The position numbers and the translations under genes are program-made. Shown one piece after another: positions 1-6,343 of a stretch of DNA of 16,568 nucleotides (the stretch's first letter is position 1; each line of letters begins with the position of its first letter). Origin of the DNA: UBA10939 sp050942745 (GTDB lineage: Bacteria; Myxococcota; Myxococcia; Myxococcales; UBA5297); assembly GCA_050942745.1 (NCBI GenBank), contig JBMNNX010000146.1, positions 1 to 16,568 on the forward strand, written 5' to 3'. The notes below the pieces were generated by a model. It made no database searches. It had not been told where the DNA came from and worked only from the letters and a program-made list of their open reading frames with translations.

Positions 1-149
1 CTCCCAAACCTGATTTGGACGAGAACCTCCCACCACTCGCCCGTGAATCCGGCCACTTGCGGATTCGGGTATTTCGCGCGGAACGAACTCTGGGGCCCCT
101 GTGCGATCGCGCCGGCGCGCGCCGGCTCGGCTTCCGACCGCACTTGCAT
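1..149 (-). CDS. Possible 5' fragment of a gene leaving the left edge
   Basis: On the minus strand an ATG at 149-147 opens a frame that stays open to the window edge, giving 49 residues. The end of the visible part (GFTGEWWEVLVQIRF) looks protein-like, and most codons end in G or C as in the real genes here. I do not recognise a family and see no signal peptide. There is no convincing ribosome binding site at the ATG, so the true start could lie elsewhere. It would be divergent from the lipoprotein gene that begins at 185, leaving only 35 bp between them. This is a weak call because the fragment is short and cut by the window. Confidence 0.3.
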   Translation of the reverse strand, partial: MQVRSEAEPARAGAIAQGPQSSFRAKYPNPQVAGFTGEWWEVLVQIRFG

Positions 150-184
150 CGCCGAGCTTTCGTCTTCCCGCCTACAATGGCCGC

Positions 185-469
185 GTGATTCGAAAGTCGA
201 TTGCCGTGCTCTCGCTTTCGCTTCTCTTCGGGTGCGCCACCAGCGGGTCCTACAAGGTCTGCAACGACCGGGCGAACCGCTGCGTCGAGAGCTGCCCCGC
301 CGGGCCGCGCGGCCCCGTGCCTCAGTCCACGCTCGGAGTGGTCAGCGACCCGCGGTCGCTCTGCGAGCAGAACTGTGCGAACGAGAACCGCGCCTGCGAA
401 CAGGCCGAGGCCGAACGCGAGCGCCGTGAGAAGGAGTCCGGGGCGTTCGTTCCGTCGGCTGGGAACTAG
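185..469 (+). CDS. Small lipoprotein with a mirror-symmetric six-cysteine pattern
   Basis: Predicted 94-residue lipoprotein. The start is taken as GTG at 185 because it gives a clean signal peptide (VIRK, then a hydrophobic stretch) ending in the lipobox LLFGC, with Cys17 as the lipidated residue; the frame is open further upstream to a GTG at 101, but that would bury the signal. The mature part has six cysteines at 26, 33, 37, 60, 64 and 71. Their spacing is CX6CX3C then CX3CX6C, a mirror image around residue 48-49, which suggests two antiparallel helices joined by up to three disulfides. The C-terminus is charged (EAERERREKE) and probably helical. No ribosome binding site is obvious before the GTG. 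Function unknown; likely anchored in an envelope membrane. The reading frame is well supported, the fold is inference. Confidence 0.65.
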   Translation: MIRKSIAVLSLSLLFGCATSGSYKVCNDRANRCVESCPAGPRGPVPQSTLGVVSDPRSLCEQNCANENRACEQAEAERERREKESGAFVPSAGN

Positions 470-492
470 GTGGCAGGGCCCGCGGCGCCGCG

Positions 493-514
493 GCGGCGAC
501 ACGAAGGTCGCCGC
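493..514. terminator. GC-rich hairpin between convergent genes
   Basis: An 8-bp perfect stem (GCGGCGAC at 493-500 with GTCGCCGC at 507-514) closes a 6-base loop, 24 bp after the lipoprotein stop at 469. There is no T-tract after it, so it is only a candidate terminator for the + strand gene. Its core GACACGAAGGTCG (498-510) is repeated exactly at 524-536, a 26-bp period. Confidence 0.35.
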
Positions 515-559
515 GGAGGCGTCGACACGAAGGTCGGCGATCCGACTCCGGAAGCGGCG

Positions 560-590
560 GCCCCGTGAGCGAGTCGGCGGCTCGCGGGGC
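560..590 (-). terminator. Strong hairpin just after the nitric oxide reductase gene
   Basis: GCCCCGTGAGC (560-570) pairs with GCTCGCGGGGC (580-590) over 11 positions with one G-U wobble and a 9-base loop. It begins 2 bp past the norZ stop codon (593-595 on the minus strand). No T-run follows. In such GC-rich genomes terminators often lack a clear T-tract, so I call it a probable terminator or mRNA 3'-end stabiliser for norZ. Confidence 0.45.
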
Positions 591-592
591 GC

Positions 593-2887
593 TCACCCCT
601 CGGTGAATGCCGCGCCCCGCGGCGTCTCCCTCGGCTTCCCGCGGGCGACGAAGATGCGCACCGCCAGGTACACGAGCGGCACGATGCCGCCGATGATGAA
701 CAGCAAGTCGCCCGGCAGCCGCGCCCACTCGAGGGCGGTGATAGTGGGGTTGCTGAAGAAGCGGGCCTCGCGGGCGTGCCAGTAGCCGATCTCGACCGCG
801 TCGTACATCTGCAGGATGCCGATGGGGATGAGGTTGGCGAACATCATCCAGGCGAGGCCGATGTTCAGGCTCCAGAACGAGACCTTCATCGCCGTCTCGC
901 TGCGCTTGTCGCGCGGCAGGAAGTAGCGGGCGACGAACATGAAGAAGCCCACCGCGAGCATCCCGTAGACGCCCATCATCGCCCCGTGGCCGTGGTTGGC
1001 GGTGAAGGCGGTGCCTATCTCCCAGTAGCTGACGACCGGCAGGTTGATGAGGAAGCCGAAGACCCCGGCGCCCAGGAAGTTCCAGAATCCGACCGCGATC
1101 AAGAAGAGCACCGCCCACTTGTGCGGGAAGGCTTCGCTTCGCGTGTGGAACGCCGACTCGTCGCCCTTCTCGCTGCCGAGCTGCATGAACCTCCAGGCCT
1201 CGTAGGTGAGCAGCACGAGCGGCAGCACCTCCATCGCCGAGAAGAAGGCGCCCAGCGCCATCAGCTCCACCGGCCCGCCGCTGAAGTAGGCGTGGTGCAT
1301 CGTGCCGATGACCCCGCCGACCGAGTAGAGGATGATGTCGAGGTAGATGACCCGGGTGGCCACGGTCAGCCGCACCAGGCCGAGCAGCACGAAGACGTAG
1401 GCCACCATGATCGTGGTGAACAGCTCGAGGAAGTCCTCGACCCACAGGTGCACGACCCAGAAGCGCCAGAAGTCCATGACGGTGAAGTTGGTGTCGAGGC
1501 CGATCACCATCCCCACCGCGTAGAAGGCCGGGATCGAGAGCGCGCTGTAGAGGAAGAGGAAGGGCATGTTGCCCGGGTGCTCCTCGCGCAGCTTTGGCCA
1601 GAGGCCGCGCAGGATGATGCCGACCCAAAGCAACATCCCGACGACCAGCGCGGCCTGCCAGACGCGGCCGAGGTCGATGTACTCCCAGCCCTGGGCGCCG
1701 AGCCAGAACCACGGGCCGTCGAGGCTAATCAGGTCCCGGAAGCTGAGCAGCTCGCCTATCAGGCTGCCGACGACGACCACCACCACCGCGGCGAAGAGGC
1801 CTATCGCCAGCTTGTCCTGCCCGCGCGGCTCGCGGCCGGCGACGAGCGGGGTGATGAAGATGCCCATGGCCAGGAAGCTCGCGGCGACGAAGAAGATGGC
1901 GAGCTGCAGGTGCCAGGTGCGCGTCAGGTTGTAGGGGAAGTAGCGCGCGACGTCGATGCCGGCGATGACCCACTCCGGCTGCGCGTGGTAGTGCGCGTTC
2001 GCCCCGCCGAGCAGGCCCTGCGCGAGGAAGAGCCCGGCGACGACCAGGAAGTACCAGGCGGTCGCGCGCTGGGCGGGCGTCAGCGGAACGGTCTCGGGGG
2101 GCTTGAAGCGCAGGGTGCCCGACGGCTCCTCGCTCGCGCGGTGCCAGCCGAGCAGGTGGTAGCGGCCGAAGACGAAGAAGACGGCGCCGATGCCGCCGAG
2201 CAGCGCGACCAGGCTGAACATGCTCCACATCAGCGCCGAGGCGGTCAGCTCGTTGCCCGCCAGGTACTCGGGCGGCCAGTTGTTGGTGTACGAGTAGGCG
2301 CTGCCCGGCCGCGTCGCCGACGCCGCCCACGCCGCCCAGGCGAAGAAGGCGGTGAGCTTGCGGACGTCCTCGGGGTTGGGGATGCGCGGCAGCCTCAGGC
2401 CCTTGTTCTTCGCGGGGTTGGCGAAGAGCCGCTGGTAGTGCGCGACGCGCTCCTCGAAGGCGGCCTGCTGGCCGCGGGTGAAGACGAGCGTGCCTGCTTC
2501 GGGGAAGTAGGTGTTGGCCTTCAACTCGTCGCGGACGCGCGCGCGCACCTCCGGCGTCGGGTCGGCGCCTCCGGAGTAGAGGTTGAGCATCGTGACCGCC
2601 GCGGCGTGGAGGTACTCGGCGGTGAAGTCCGGGCCGAGGTAGGCGCCATGGCCGAAGATCGTCCCGTACTGCATCAGGCCGAACTTCTGGAAGACGTGCT
2701 GGCCGCGCATCACGTCGTCGCCCGTGAAGAGCACCTCGCCGTTCTCGGTGAGCACGCGATCGGGGATGGGCGGGGCCCCGCGGTTGACCGCGAAGGCCAG
2801 GTAGATGAGGACGCTGAATCCCACGCCGAACGTGAGGAGCGCCGTCCACAGCCAGGCAGGAGAGACGTCCATCTTCTTGCGTGCCAT
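593..2887 (-). CDS. norZ: Quinol-dependent nitric oxide reductase (qNOR)
   Basis: Inner-membrane enzyme that reduces two NO to N2O with electrons from quinol. The 764 residues match the single-subunit qNOR: a first membrane helix (about 12-34), a periplasmic domain (about 35-215) replacing the NorC subunit, then the multi-helix NorB core. Ligands align with cNOR by spacing: His326 (TWHLQ) and His634 for low-spin heme b, His632 (NHGHG) for heme b3, and His480 (HLWVE), Glu484, His531 and His532 (MHHAYF) around the non-heme iron, with Glu553 as the conserved acidic residue. There is no CXXCH; in fact the translation has no cysteine at all, ruling out a heme-c type. Start: ATG preceded by GGAGGAAA (2893-2900). 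No other denitrification gene or NorR regulator adjoins it, so NO detoxification is the likelier role. Confidence 0.96.
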   Translation of the reverse strand: MARKKMDVSPAWLWTALLTFGVGFSVLIYLAFAVNRGAPPIPDRVLTENGEVLFTGDDVMRGQHVFQKFGLMQYGTIFGHGAYLGPDFTAEYLHAAAVTMLNLYSGGADPTPEVRARVRDELKANTYFPEAGTLVFTRGQQAAFEERVAHYQRLFANPAKNKGLRLPRIPNPEDVRKLTAFFAWAAWAASATRPGSAYSYTNNWPPEYLAGNELTASALMWSMFSLVALLGGIGAVFFVFGRYHLLGWHRASEEPSGTLRFKPPETVPLTPAQRATAWYFLVVAGLFLAQGLLGGANAHYHAQPEWVIAGIDVARYFPYNLTRTWHLQLAIFFVAASFLAMGIFITPLVAGREPRGQDKLAIGLFAAVVVVVVGSLIGELLSFRDLISLDGPWFWLGAQGWEYIDLGRVWQAALVVGMLLWVGIILRGLWPKLREEHPGNMPFLFLYSALSIPAFYAVGMVIGLDTNFTVMDFWRFWVVHLWVEDFLELFTTIMVAYVFVLLGLVRLTVATRVIYLDIILYSVGGVIGTMHHAYFSGGPVELMALGAFFSAMEVLPLVLLTYEAWRFMQLGSEKGDESAFHTRSEAFPHKWAVLFLIAVGFWNFLGAGVFGFLINLPVVSYWEIGTAFTANHGHGAMMGVYGMLAVGFFMFVARYFLPRDKRSETAMKVSFWSLNIGLAWMMFANLIPIGILQMYDAVEIGYWHAREARFFSNPTITALEWARLPGDLLFIIGGIVPLVYLAVRIFVARGKPRETPRGAAFTEG

Positions 2888-3035
2888 GCGCGTTTCCTCC
2901 GGCTCGAAGCGACGGCGGGTCCGCTCGCCCGCGGCTTTCGGCTGCTCCCGAGCGCCTGAATCGCCGCGACGATGAACGAAGCGCGGCGCCGCGGCCAGAG
3001 CCGCCGGTTGTTGCCGGGCGTGAAGAGCGCGATGT

Positions 3036-3073
3036 CGGACAAGTCAGCGGGACAACTCAGCGCGGGACGACTC
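3036..3073. promoter_or_regulatory. Three tandem decamers upstream of norZ, candidate operator
   Basis: CGGACAAGTC (3036-3045), GGGACAACTC (3049-3058) and GGGACGACTC (3064-3073) are near-identical decamers with starts 13 and 15 bp apart, about 150-185 bp upstream of the norZ ATG. The last overlaps a small inverted repeat (ACGAC at 3067-3071, GTCGT at 3077-3081). They match no FNR/DNR, NsrR or NorR consensus that I know. The role as regulator binding sites is inference from position and repetition. Confidence 0.3.
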
Positions 3074-3162
3074 TTCGTCGTCGGCGCGGTCCGCCCCGCC
3101 GCTCGAGCCGTCTGTCGGCAAAGGTGATGGAGCGGCAGGGAGCGATCAGGCGCGGCGGCGGG

Positions 3163-3966
3163 TCAGCTCGGGCAGTGCTCGAGCAGCCACGCGCGCAGGG
3201 AGGCGACGACCTCGTCGCCGCACGCTCTCTCGAGCCACGGGTAGTGGCCGCATGCCGGCCATTCGCGGTACTCGAGCTGCGGCAGGAAGGGTGTGAGGCT
3301 GTCGCGGATCATCGGGCCGGGATGTGGATCGTCCGCGCCATGGAGCATGAGGACCGGGCCGTGGAAGGCGGCAAACGCCGCCGGATAGAGCCCGGCCTGC
3401 TGCTGCCGCAGCATGTCGTCCCAGGTCTCGCTGTGGGCGCGCACGTCGGGGCGCTCGCAGGGCGGCGTGGCGACCAGGTCGTGCGAGTAGACGGGCAGGA
3501 GCAGCTCGCCGAACCGCGCGAGGCGCTCGTCGGGGTCGGCGATCTCGCGCTCGAGCTGCTCGAGCCTGGAGCGCAGGGCCTCGTCGATGCGCCCTTCGCA
3601 GCGCGCGTGCAGCCGAGCCCGCGACTCGGGATCGAAGGTGCCGCAGCCGATCAGCGCGAGCGGGCCCGCGCTGTCCGGGTGCGCGGCGGCGTAGGCGAGC
3701 GCGAGCATCGCGCCCCAGGAGTGCCCCACGATGGCCGGCCGCGGCTGCGGGCAGGAGAGGACGAGCGCGTGGAGGTCCTCGACATGCCGCTCGACCGTGA
3801 GCGGCACCTCGCCGCTGCCTCGCTGGAAGGGCTCGAGAACGTGGAACGAGTCCGAGAGCCTCTCGCACAGCGCGGCCACGCCGCCCGGCGCGCCCGGGCC
3901 GCCGTGCAGGACCAGGACGAGCGGGCCCTGCGCTCCGTATTCGCGAACGGTCCGTGATCCTGCCAC
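3163..3966 (-). CDS. Alpha/beta hydrolase, proline iminopeptidase-like
   Basis: A 267-residue serine hydrolase of the alpha/beta fold. Visible landmarks: oxyanion-hole motif HGGPG (21-25), nucleophile elbow GHSWG with Ser83, acid Asp213 (HGADDP) and His241 (CGHYP). HGGPG plus GHSWG are typical of the proline iminopeptidase (peptidase S33) branch, but esterases and other hydrolases share them, so the substrate is open. The cap region (about 110-200) is helical and charged. The frame extends upstream to an ATG at 4071, but that extra 35 residues is arginine-rich and unlike the family. I therefore chose GTG at 3966, which has AGGAGGA 8 bp upstream and gives the usual N-terminus directly before the first strand. 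No signal peptide, so cytoplasmic. It is 275 bp upstream of norZ on the same strand and probably has its own transcript. Confidence 0.85.
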   Translation of the reverse strand: MAGSRTVREYGAQGPLVLVLHGGPGAPGGVAALCERLSDSFHVLEPFQRGSGEVPLTVERHVEDLHALVLSCPQPRPAIVGHSWGAMLALAYAAAHPDSAGPLALIGCGTFDPESRARLHARCEGRIDEALRSRLEQLEREIADPDERLARFGELLLPVYSHDLVATPPCERPDVRAHSETWDDMLRQQQAGLYPAAFAAFHGPVLMLHGADDPHPGPMIRDSLTPFLPQLEYREWPACGHYPWLERACGDEVVASLRAWLLEHCPS

Positions 3967-3974
3967 CCGGTCGG

Positions 3975-3981
3975 TCCTCCT
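3975..3981 (-). promoter_or_regulatory. Ribosome binding site fixing the hydrolase start
   Basis: AGGAGGA on the minus strand lies 8 bp before the GTG at 3966-3964. It is the main reason for preferring this GTG to the upstream ATG at 4071. An AT-rich patch (ATATTAA) further upstream, near 4001-4008, could be part of a -10 element, but I see no matching -35. Confidence 0.6.
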
Positions 3982-4177
3982 GCGGCCGCTTGCCGCCTCC
4001 TTAATATCGCCGCGAGCGGGAGCGGGGCACGCTCGGAGTTGCTTGTCCAACACCTCGGGCCCGCGGCCCAACGGGGCGGTTTATTTCGGGGAGGCATGGG
4101 GACACCCTCGCCAGCGCTTTTCTCGTGAAACGCGCGACGGCCCGGCGGTCGTCGTGATCTCGATGGGGAGGTCGTCC

Positions 4178-4444
4178 ATGACCAGCATCTGTCGCTGCCT
4201 TTTCGCCCTTAGCGTCGTCGCGTTGCTCTCGATGGGCTGTCCTCCGCAGCGTGGCGCTCGCGACGCCGGGGAAGAAGCCCGCGACGCCGCGGTCATGGAC
4301 GCCGGGCGCGAGGATGCCGGCATGGAAGACGCGGGTGTTGACGCCGGAGAAGACGCGGGCATGGAGGACGCCGGTGCCCCGGACGATGGAGGGATGGCGG
4401 ACGCGGGCGGGGCCGACGCAAGCCTGCAGGGCACGGTGCCGTAG
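4178..4444 (+). CDS. DAG-repeat lipoprotein, low complexity
   Basis: An 88-residue lipoprotein. The signal peptide (MTSICRC, then FALSVVALL) ends in lipobox LSMGC with Cys21 lipidated; Pro22-Pro23 follow, so there is no inner-membrane-retention Asp at +2 by the E. coli rule. The whole mature part of 68 residues is acidic repeats with eight DAG triplets plus DAA, DDG and DAS variants. Such Asp-Ala-Gly tracts are common in Myxococcota lipoproteins, usually as a linker ahead of a folded domain; here nothing follows. The start at 4178 has GGGGAGG about 6 bp upstream; an in-frame ATG at 4163 is less well placed. Likely a surface tether or acidic, possibly cation-binding, spacer, or a gene that lost its C-terminal domain. 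Function unknown. Confidence 0.7.
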   Translation: MTSICRCLFALSVVALLSMGCPPQRGARDAGEEARDAAVMDAGREDAGMEDAGVDAGEDAGMEDAGAPDDGGMADAGGADASLQGTVP

Positions 4445-4491
4445 CAGACGCCAAGGCCGCCAGTTCGAGCGAGGCGGTTTCCTCTCGTAGC

Positions 4492-4515
4492 GCTTCCGAC
4501 CTTCGAAGGCGGAGC
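4492..4515. terminator. Weak hairpin between convergent genes
   Basis: A perfect 10-bp palindrome CCTTCGAAGG (4500-4509) is flanked by GCTTCC and GGAGC arms that extend an imperfect stem over 4492-4515. It sits 47 bp after the DAG lipoprotein stop and 131 bp from the anti-sigma stop. It could end transcription from either side, but it lacks a T-tract and has almost no loop. The rest of 4445-4646 shows nothing I can name. Confidence 0.25.
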
Positions 4516-4646
4516 CGAAAGCCCGACGCGACGGGACCGGCTCTTGCCGATCCCTACTCCACCTCCGCGAAGCGCGGGCGCCGCGCGGGCCTCGGGAGCA
4601 ACAGACCGAGCCCGCGCCTCGCCGACGCGGCTGCTGCGCCTTCAGC

Positions 4647-5048
4647 TCATCTCACAGCGGGCGCCGGTCCCCGCACTTCCACAGGCGCGGACTCGGCGAT
4701 CTGGGCCATCAGATGCATCTGCCCGCGGACCGAGAGCACCAGGAGCATCGCCGCGGCGGCCGCCGCAGTGACGAAGCCGAAGGCGAGCGGGCGGCGCCAC
4801 CAGTGGGGGCTCGGCGCGCCCGCTCGCGACGCGAGCTCATGCGCCACCGCCTGCCGCAGCCGCGCGCGCGCCGCCGGCGAGGGGCGCGGGCCGGCCCCGG
4901 CGGTCTCGATCTCGCGCTTGAGCGCGAGGAAGGCTCTGAGACAGTCCGGGCAGCCGAGCAGATGGCTTTCGACCGCGTCGCGGGTCGCCTCCTCGACGCT
5001 GCCGAAGTGGTAGGCGACGAGGTCGCCGCGGATCAGCGGGCAGTCCAT
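4647..5048 (-). CDS. Zinc-finger anti-sigma factor, single membrane helix
   Basis: A 133-residue anti-sigma factor of the ZAS type that should hold the neighbouring ECF sigma factor at the membrane. The zinc site is Cys3, His29, Cys33 and Cys36 (HLLGCPDC), the HX3CX2C signature. A positively charged linker (about 54-85) leads to one membrane helix (about 86-106) and a short outer tail of about 27 residues, too small to be a sensor domain by itself. Its ATG lies inside the last codons of the sigma gene (16-bp overlap) and uses GGAGA in the sigma coding end as ribosome binding site, so translation is coupled. It is the last gene of the four-gene operon. Because the periplasmic tail is so short, the signal may come through a partner, and the two upstream membrane proteins are natural candidates (inference). 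Confidence 0.88.
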   Translation of the reverse strand: MDCPLIRGDLVAYHFGSVEEATRDAVESHLLGCPDCLRAFLALKREIETAGAGPRPSPAARARLRQAVAHELASRAGAPSPHWWRRPLAFGFVTAAAAAAMLLVLSVRGQMHLMAQIAESAPVEVRGPAPAVR

Positions 5049-5569
5049 GGCTTCATCTCCTCGCGCAGCCGAGCGACCAGCTCGTGCATGCGCGACTTCA
5101 CGGTCCCCAGCGGCGCTCGCACCACCGAGGCCATCTCCTCGTACGACAGGCCAGCGACGCGAAGGTGGTAGAGCTCGGCGAGCGTCTCGGGAAGGCGCTC
5201 GACCGCGTCCTGCAGCGCGACCACCGCCTGGTGGCGCTCGAGCTGCTGCTGCGGCGCCTCGACCGTTTCATCGCCGTCCCGGGCGACGACCGACAGCGCG
5301 CGGCTGGCCCGGGTGCGCGTGCGGAAACGGTTCAGACAAAGGTTGCGCGCGACCTGGAACAGCCAGGCGCGGAAGCTGGCGCCCTCGATGCGCCGGGCGC
5401 GCAGCAGGCCGAGGAAGGCCTCGTGCAGCACGTCCTCGGCCTCGGCCCGGTCGCTCAGGTGCTTGAGCACGAACCCGAACAGCGGCCGTTCGTAGCGCTC
5501 GTAGAGCAGGTCGAACGCGCCGAGCTCGCCGGCGACCATCCGCTCGTAAAGGGCCTCGTCGGAGAGCAT
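5033..5569 (-). CDS. ECF-family RNA polymerase sigma factor
   Basis: A 178-residue sigma-70-like factor of the extracytoplasmic-function type, with region 2 and region 4 only. Region 2 covers about 18-83, with the core-binding helix DRAEAEDVLHEAF (40-52) and the -10-contacting FRAWLFQVARNLCLNRFR (66-83). Region 4 covers about 115-168, with a helix-turn-helix around LSYEEMASVVRAPLGTVKSR (141-160). There is no C-terminal extension. The ATG at 5569 has GAGG 6 bp upstream, and that site overlaps the stop codon of the preceding membrane-protein gene (7 bp gap). It is cotranscribed with and overlapped by its anti-sigma gene. ECF factors usually switch on their own operon. The target promoter is not evident here, and I cannot assign the ECF group. 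Confidence 0.93.
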   Translation of the reverse strand: MLSDEALYERMVAGELGAFDLLYERYERPLFGFVLKHLSDRAEAEDVLHEAFLGLLRARRIEGASFRAWLFQVARNLCLNRFRTRTRASRALSVVARDGDETVEAPQQQLERHQAVVALQDAVERLPETLAELYHLRVAGLSYEEMASVVRAPLGTVKSRMHELVARLREEMKPWTAR

Positions 5570-5576
5570 CGTCGCC

Positions 5577-5939
5577 TCAGCTCCTGTCGGCGTCGGGCCG
5601 CAGCGCCGCGCGCAGGATGCCGCCGGCGAGCACCAAGGTCGCCAGGACGAGCATCGCCAGGCTCAGCACGAGGTTGTGCAGAGACTCGGCGAGCCCGAGC
5701 AGGGTCACCGCGTACTGCGACTCGGGCGGCAGCTTGCTCGTGTACAGCAAGGTCGTGACTATCCCCAGCGTGAGGCCCAGGACGCCGCAGGCGAGCTCGA
5801 CGACGCCGAGGACGGAGTAGAGCGCGAGCAGCCGGCGAGCGGGTCGCCACGCGTACGCGATTGCCACCGCGACGAGCAGCAGCCCGAACGCCAGCGTCGG
5901 GTACATCCCCAGACCGCCCTCGGCGAAGAAAGTCAGCAT
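5577..5939 (-). CDS. Three-helix membrane protein B, ExbB/TolQ-like paralogue
   Basis: A 120-residue integral membrane protein with helices at about 11-31, 38-63 and 85-108. It is a gap-free paralogue of the gene immediately upstream: by my count 54 of the first 110 aligned residues are identical, including GMYPT, AESL/SESL, NLVL and VLATL. Start: ATG at 5939 makes the two N-termini align exactly and has GGGG just upstream; an ATG at 5951 overlaps the upstream stop (TGATG) and would add four residues. The helix 2-3 pattern (GVLG..LG, then GLAESLHNLVL) faintly resembles ExbB/TolQ/MotA subunits, but the polar threonines near helix 2 in the sister copy are partly replaced by Leu here. Cytoplasmic domains are minimal. 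Function unknown; operon position suggests a link to the ECF sigma system. Confidence 0.8.
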   Translation of the reverse strand: MLTFFAEGGLGMYPTLAFGLLLVAVAIAYAWRPARRLLALYSVLGVVELACGVLGLTLGIVTTLLYTSKLPPESQYAVTLLGLAESLHNLVLSLAMLVLATLVLAGGILRAALRPDADRS

Positions 5940-5950
5940 GGCGAGCCCCA

Positions 5951-6343
5951 TCAAACCAGGGTCGAAGGCTCGCCGCGATGCTCGCTCTTCTCGGATCGGC
6001 TGCGCAGCCCGAGGCGCAGCGCGCCGACCGAGGCGAGCAGCGTCGCGAGCACGATGAAGATGAAGGCGAGCACCAGGTTGTTGAGCGACTCGGAGACGCC
6101 CACCAGCGTGATCGCCCGCTGCTGCGCTTCGGGGACCTTCTCGATGTAGCGGAAGGTGTTGATGAAGCCGGTGACGGTGCCGAGCATCCCCGAACCGAAC
6201 ACGACCACGCCCATGCTCACCAGCAGCGGCACGAAGCGGCGCTCGGGCAGCACCGCGTAGGCGATACCCGCGGCAACGAGCATCAGGCCGAAGAGCGTCG
6301 TCGGGTACATGCCCCAGCCGCCCATCAAGTAGAACTCTGCCAT
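5951..6343 (-). CDS. Three-helix membrane protein A, ExbB/TolQ-like, first operon gene
   Basis: A 130-residue integral membrane protein, first gene of the operon. The ATG at 6343 is preceded by AAGGGGA. Helices are at about 8-32, 38-63 and 85-108, with a charged cytoplasmic tail (RSRSEKSEHRGE). The stretch GMLGTVTGFINTF (52-64) followed by GVSESLNNLVLAF (82-94) recalls the TM2-TM3 core of ExbB/TolQ/MotA proton-channel subunits (GTVxGxxxxF, then GISEAL). At 130 residues it lacks their N-terminal helix bundle and long cytoplasmic loop, and no ExbD/TolR/MotB partner is nearby. The family link is by eye and uncertain. It could be a reduced channel, a sensor for the anti-sigma factor, or an unrelated three-helix family. 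The next gene is its duplicate. Confidence 0.8.
   Translation of the reverse strand: MAEFYLMGGWGMYPTTLFGLMLVAAGIAYAVLPERRFVPLLVSMGVVVFGSGMLGTVTGFINTFRYIEKVPEAQQRAITLVGVSESLNNLVLAFIFIVLATLLASVGALRLGLRSRSEKSEHRGEPSTLV

Noticed and set aside
593..2887. Cytochrome-c-type NorB or a cytochrome oxidase
   Set aside because: The N-terminal fused domain, length of 764, absence of CXXCH and of a separate norC, and the HLWVE/MHH pattern fit qNOR.
776..2959. 727-residue open frame on the + strand opposite norZ
   Set aside because: It is a shadow of GC-rich codon usage: its translation is repetitive (VEVEHRD, EEHRP style), with no family motif, and it lies wholly against a well-supported qNOR gene.
3967..4071. 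N-terminal extension of the hydrolase to the ATG at 4071
   Set aside because: The extra 35 residues are basic and low-complexity, and the GTG at 3966 has a near-perfect ribosome binding site.
5577..6343. Calling the pair true ExbB/TolQ proton-channel subunits
   Set aside because: They are roughly half the family length, lack the cytoplasmic domain, and have no ExbD/TolR gene nearby. I keep only 'ExbB/TolQ-like'.
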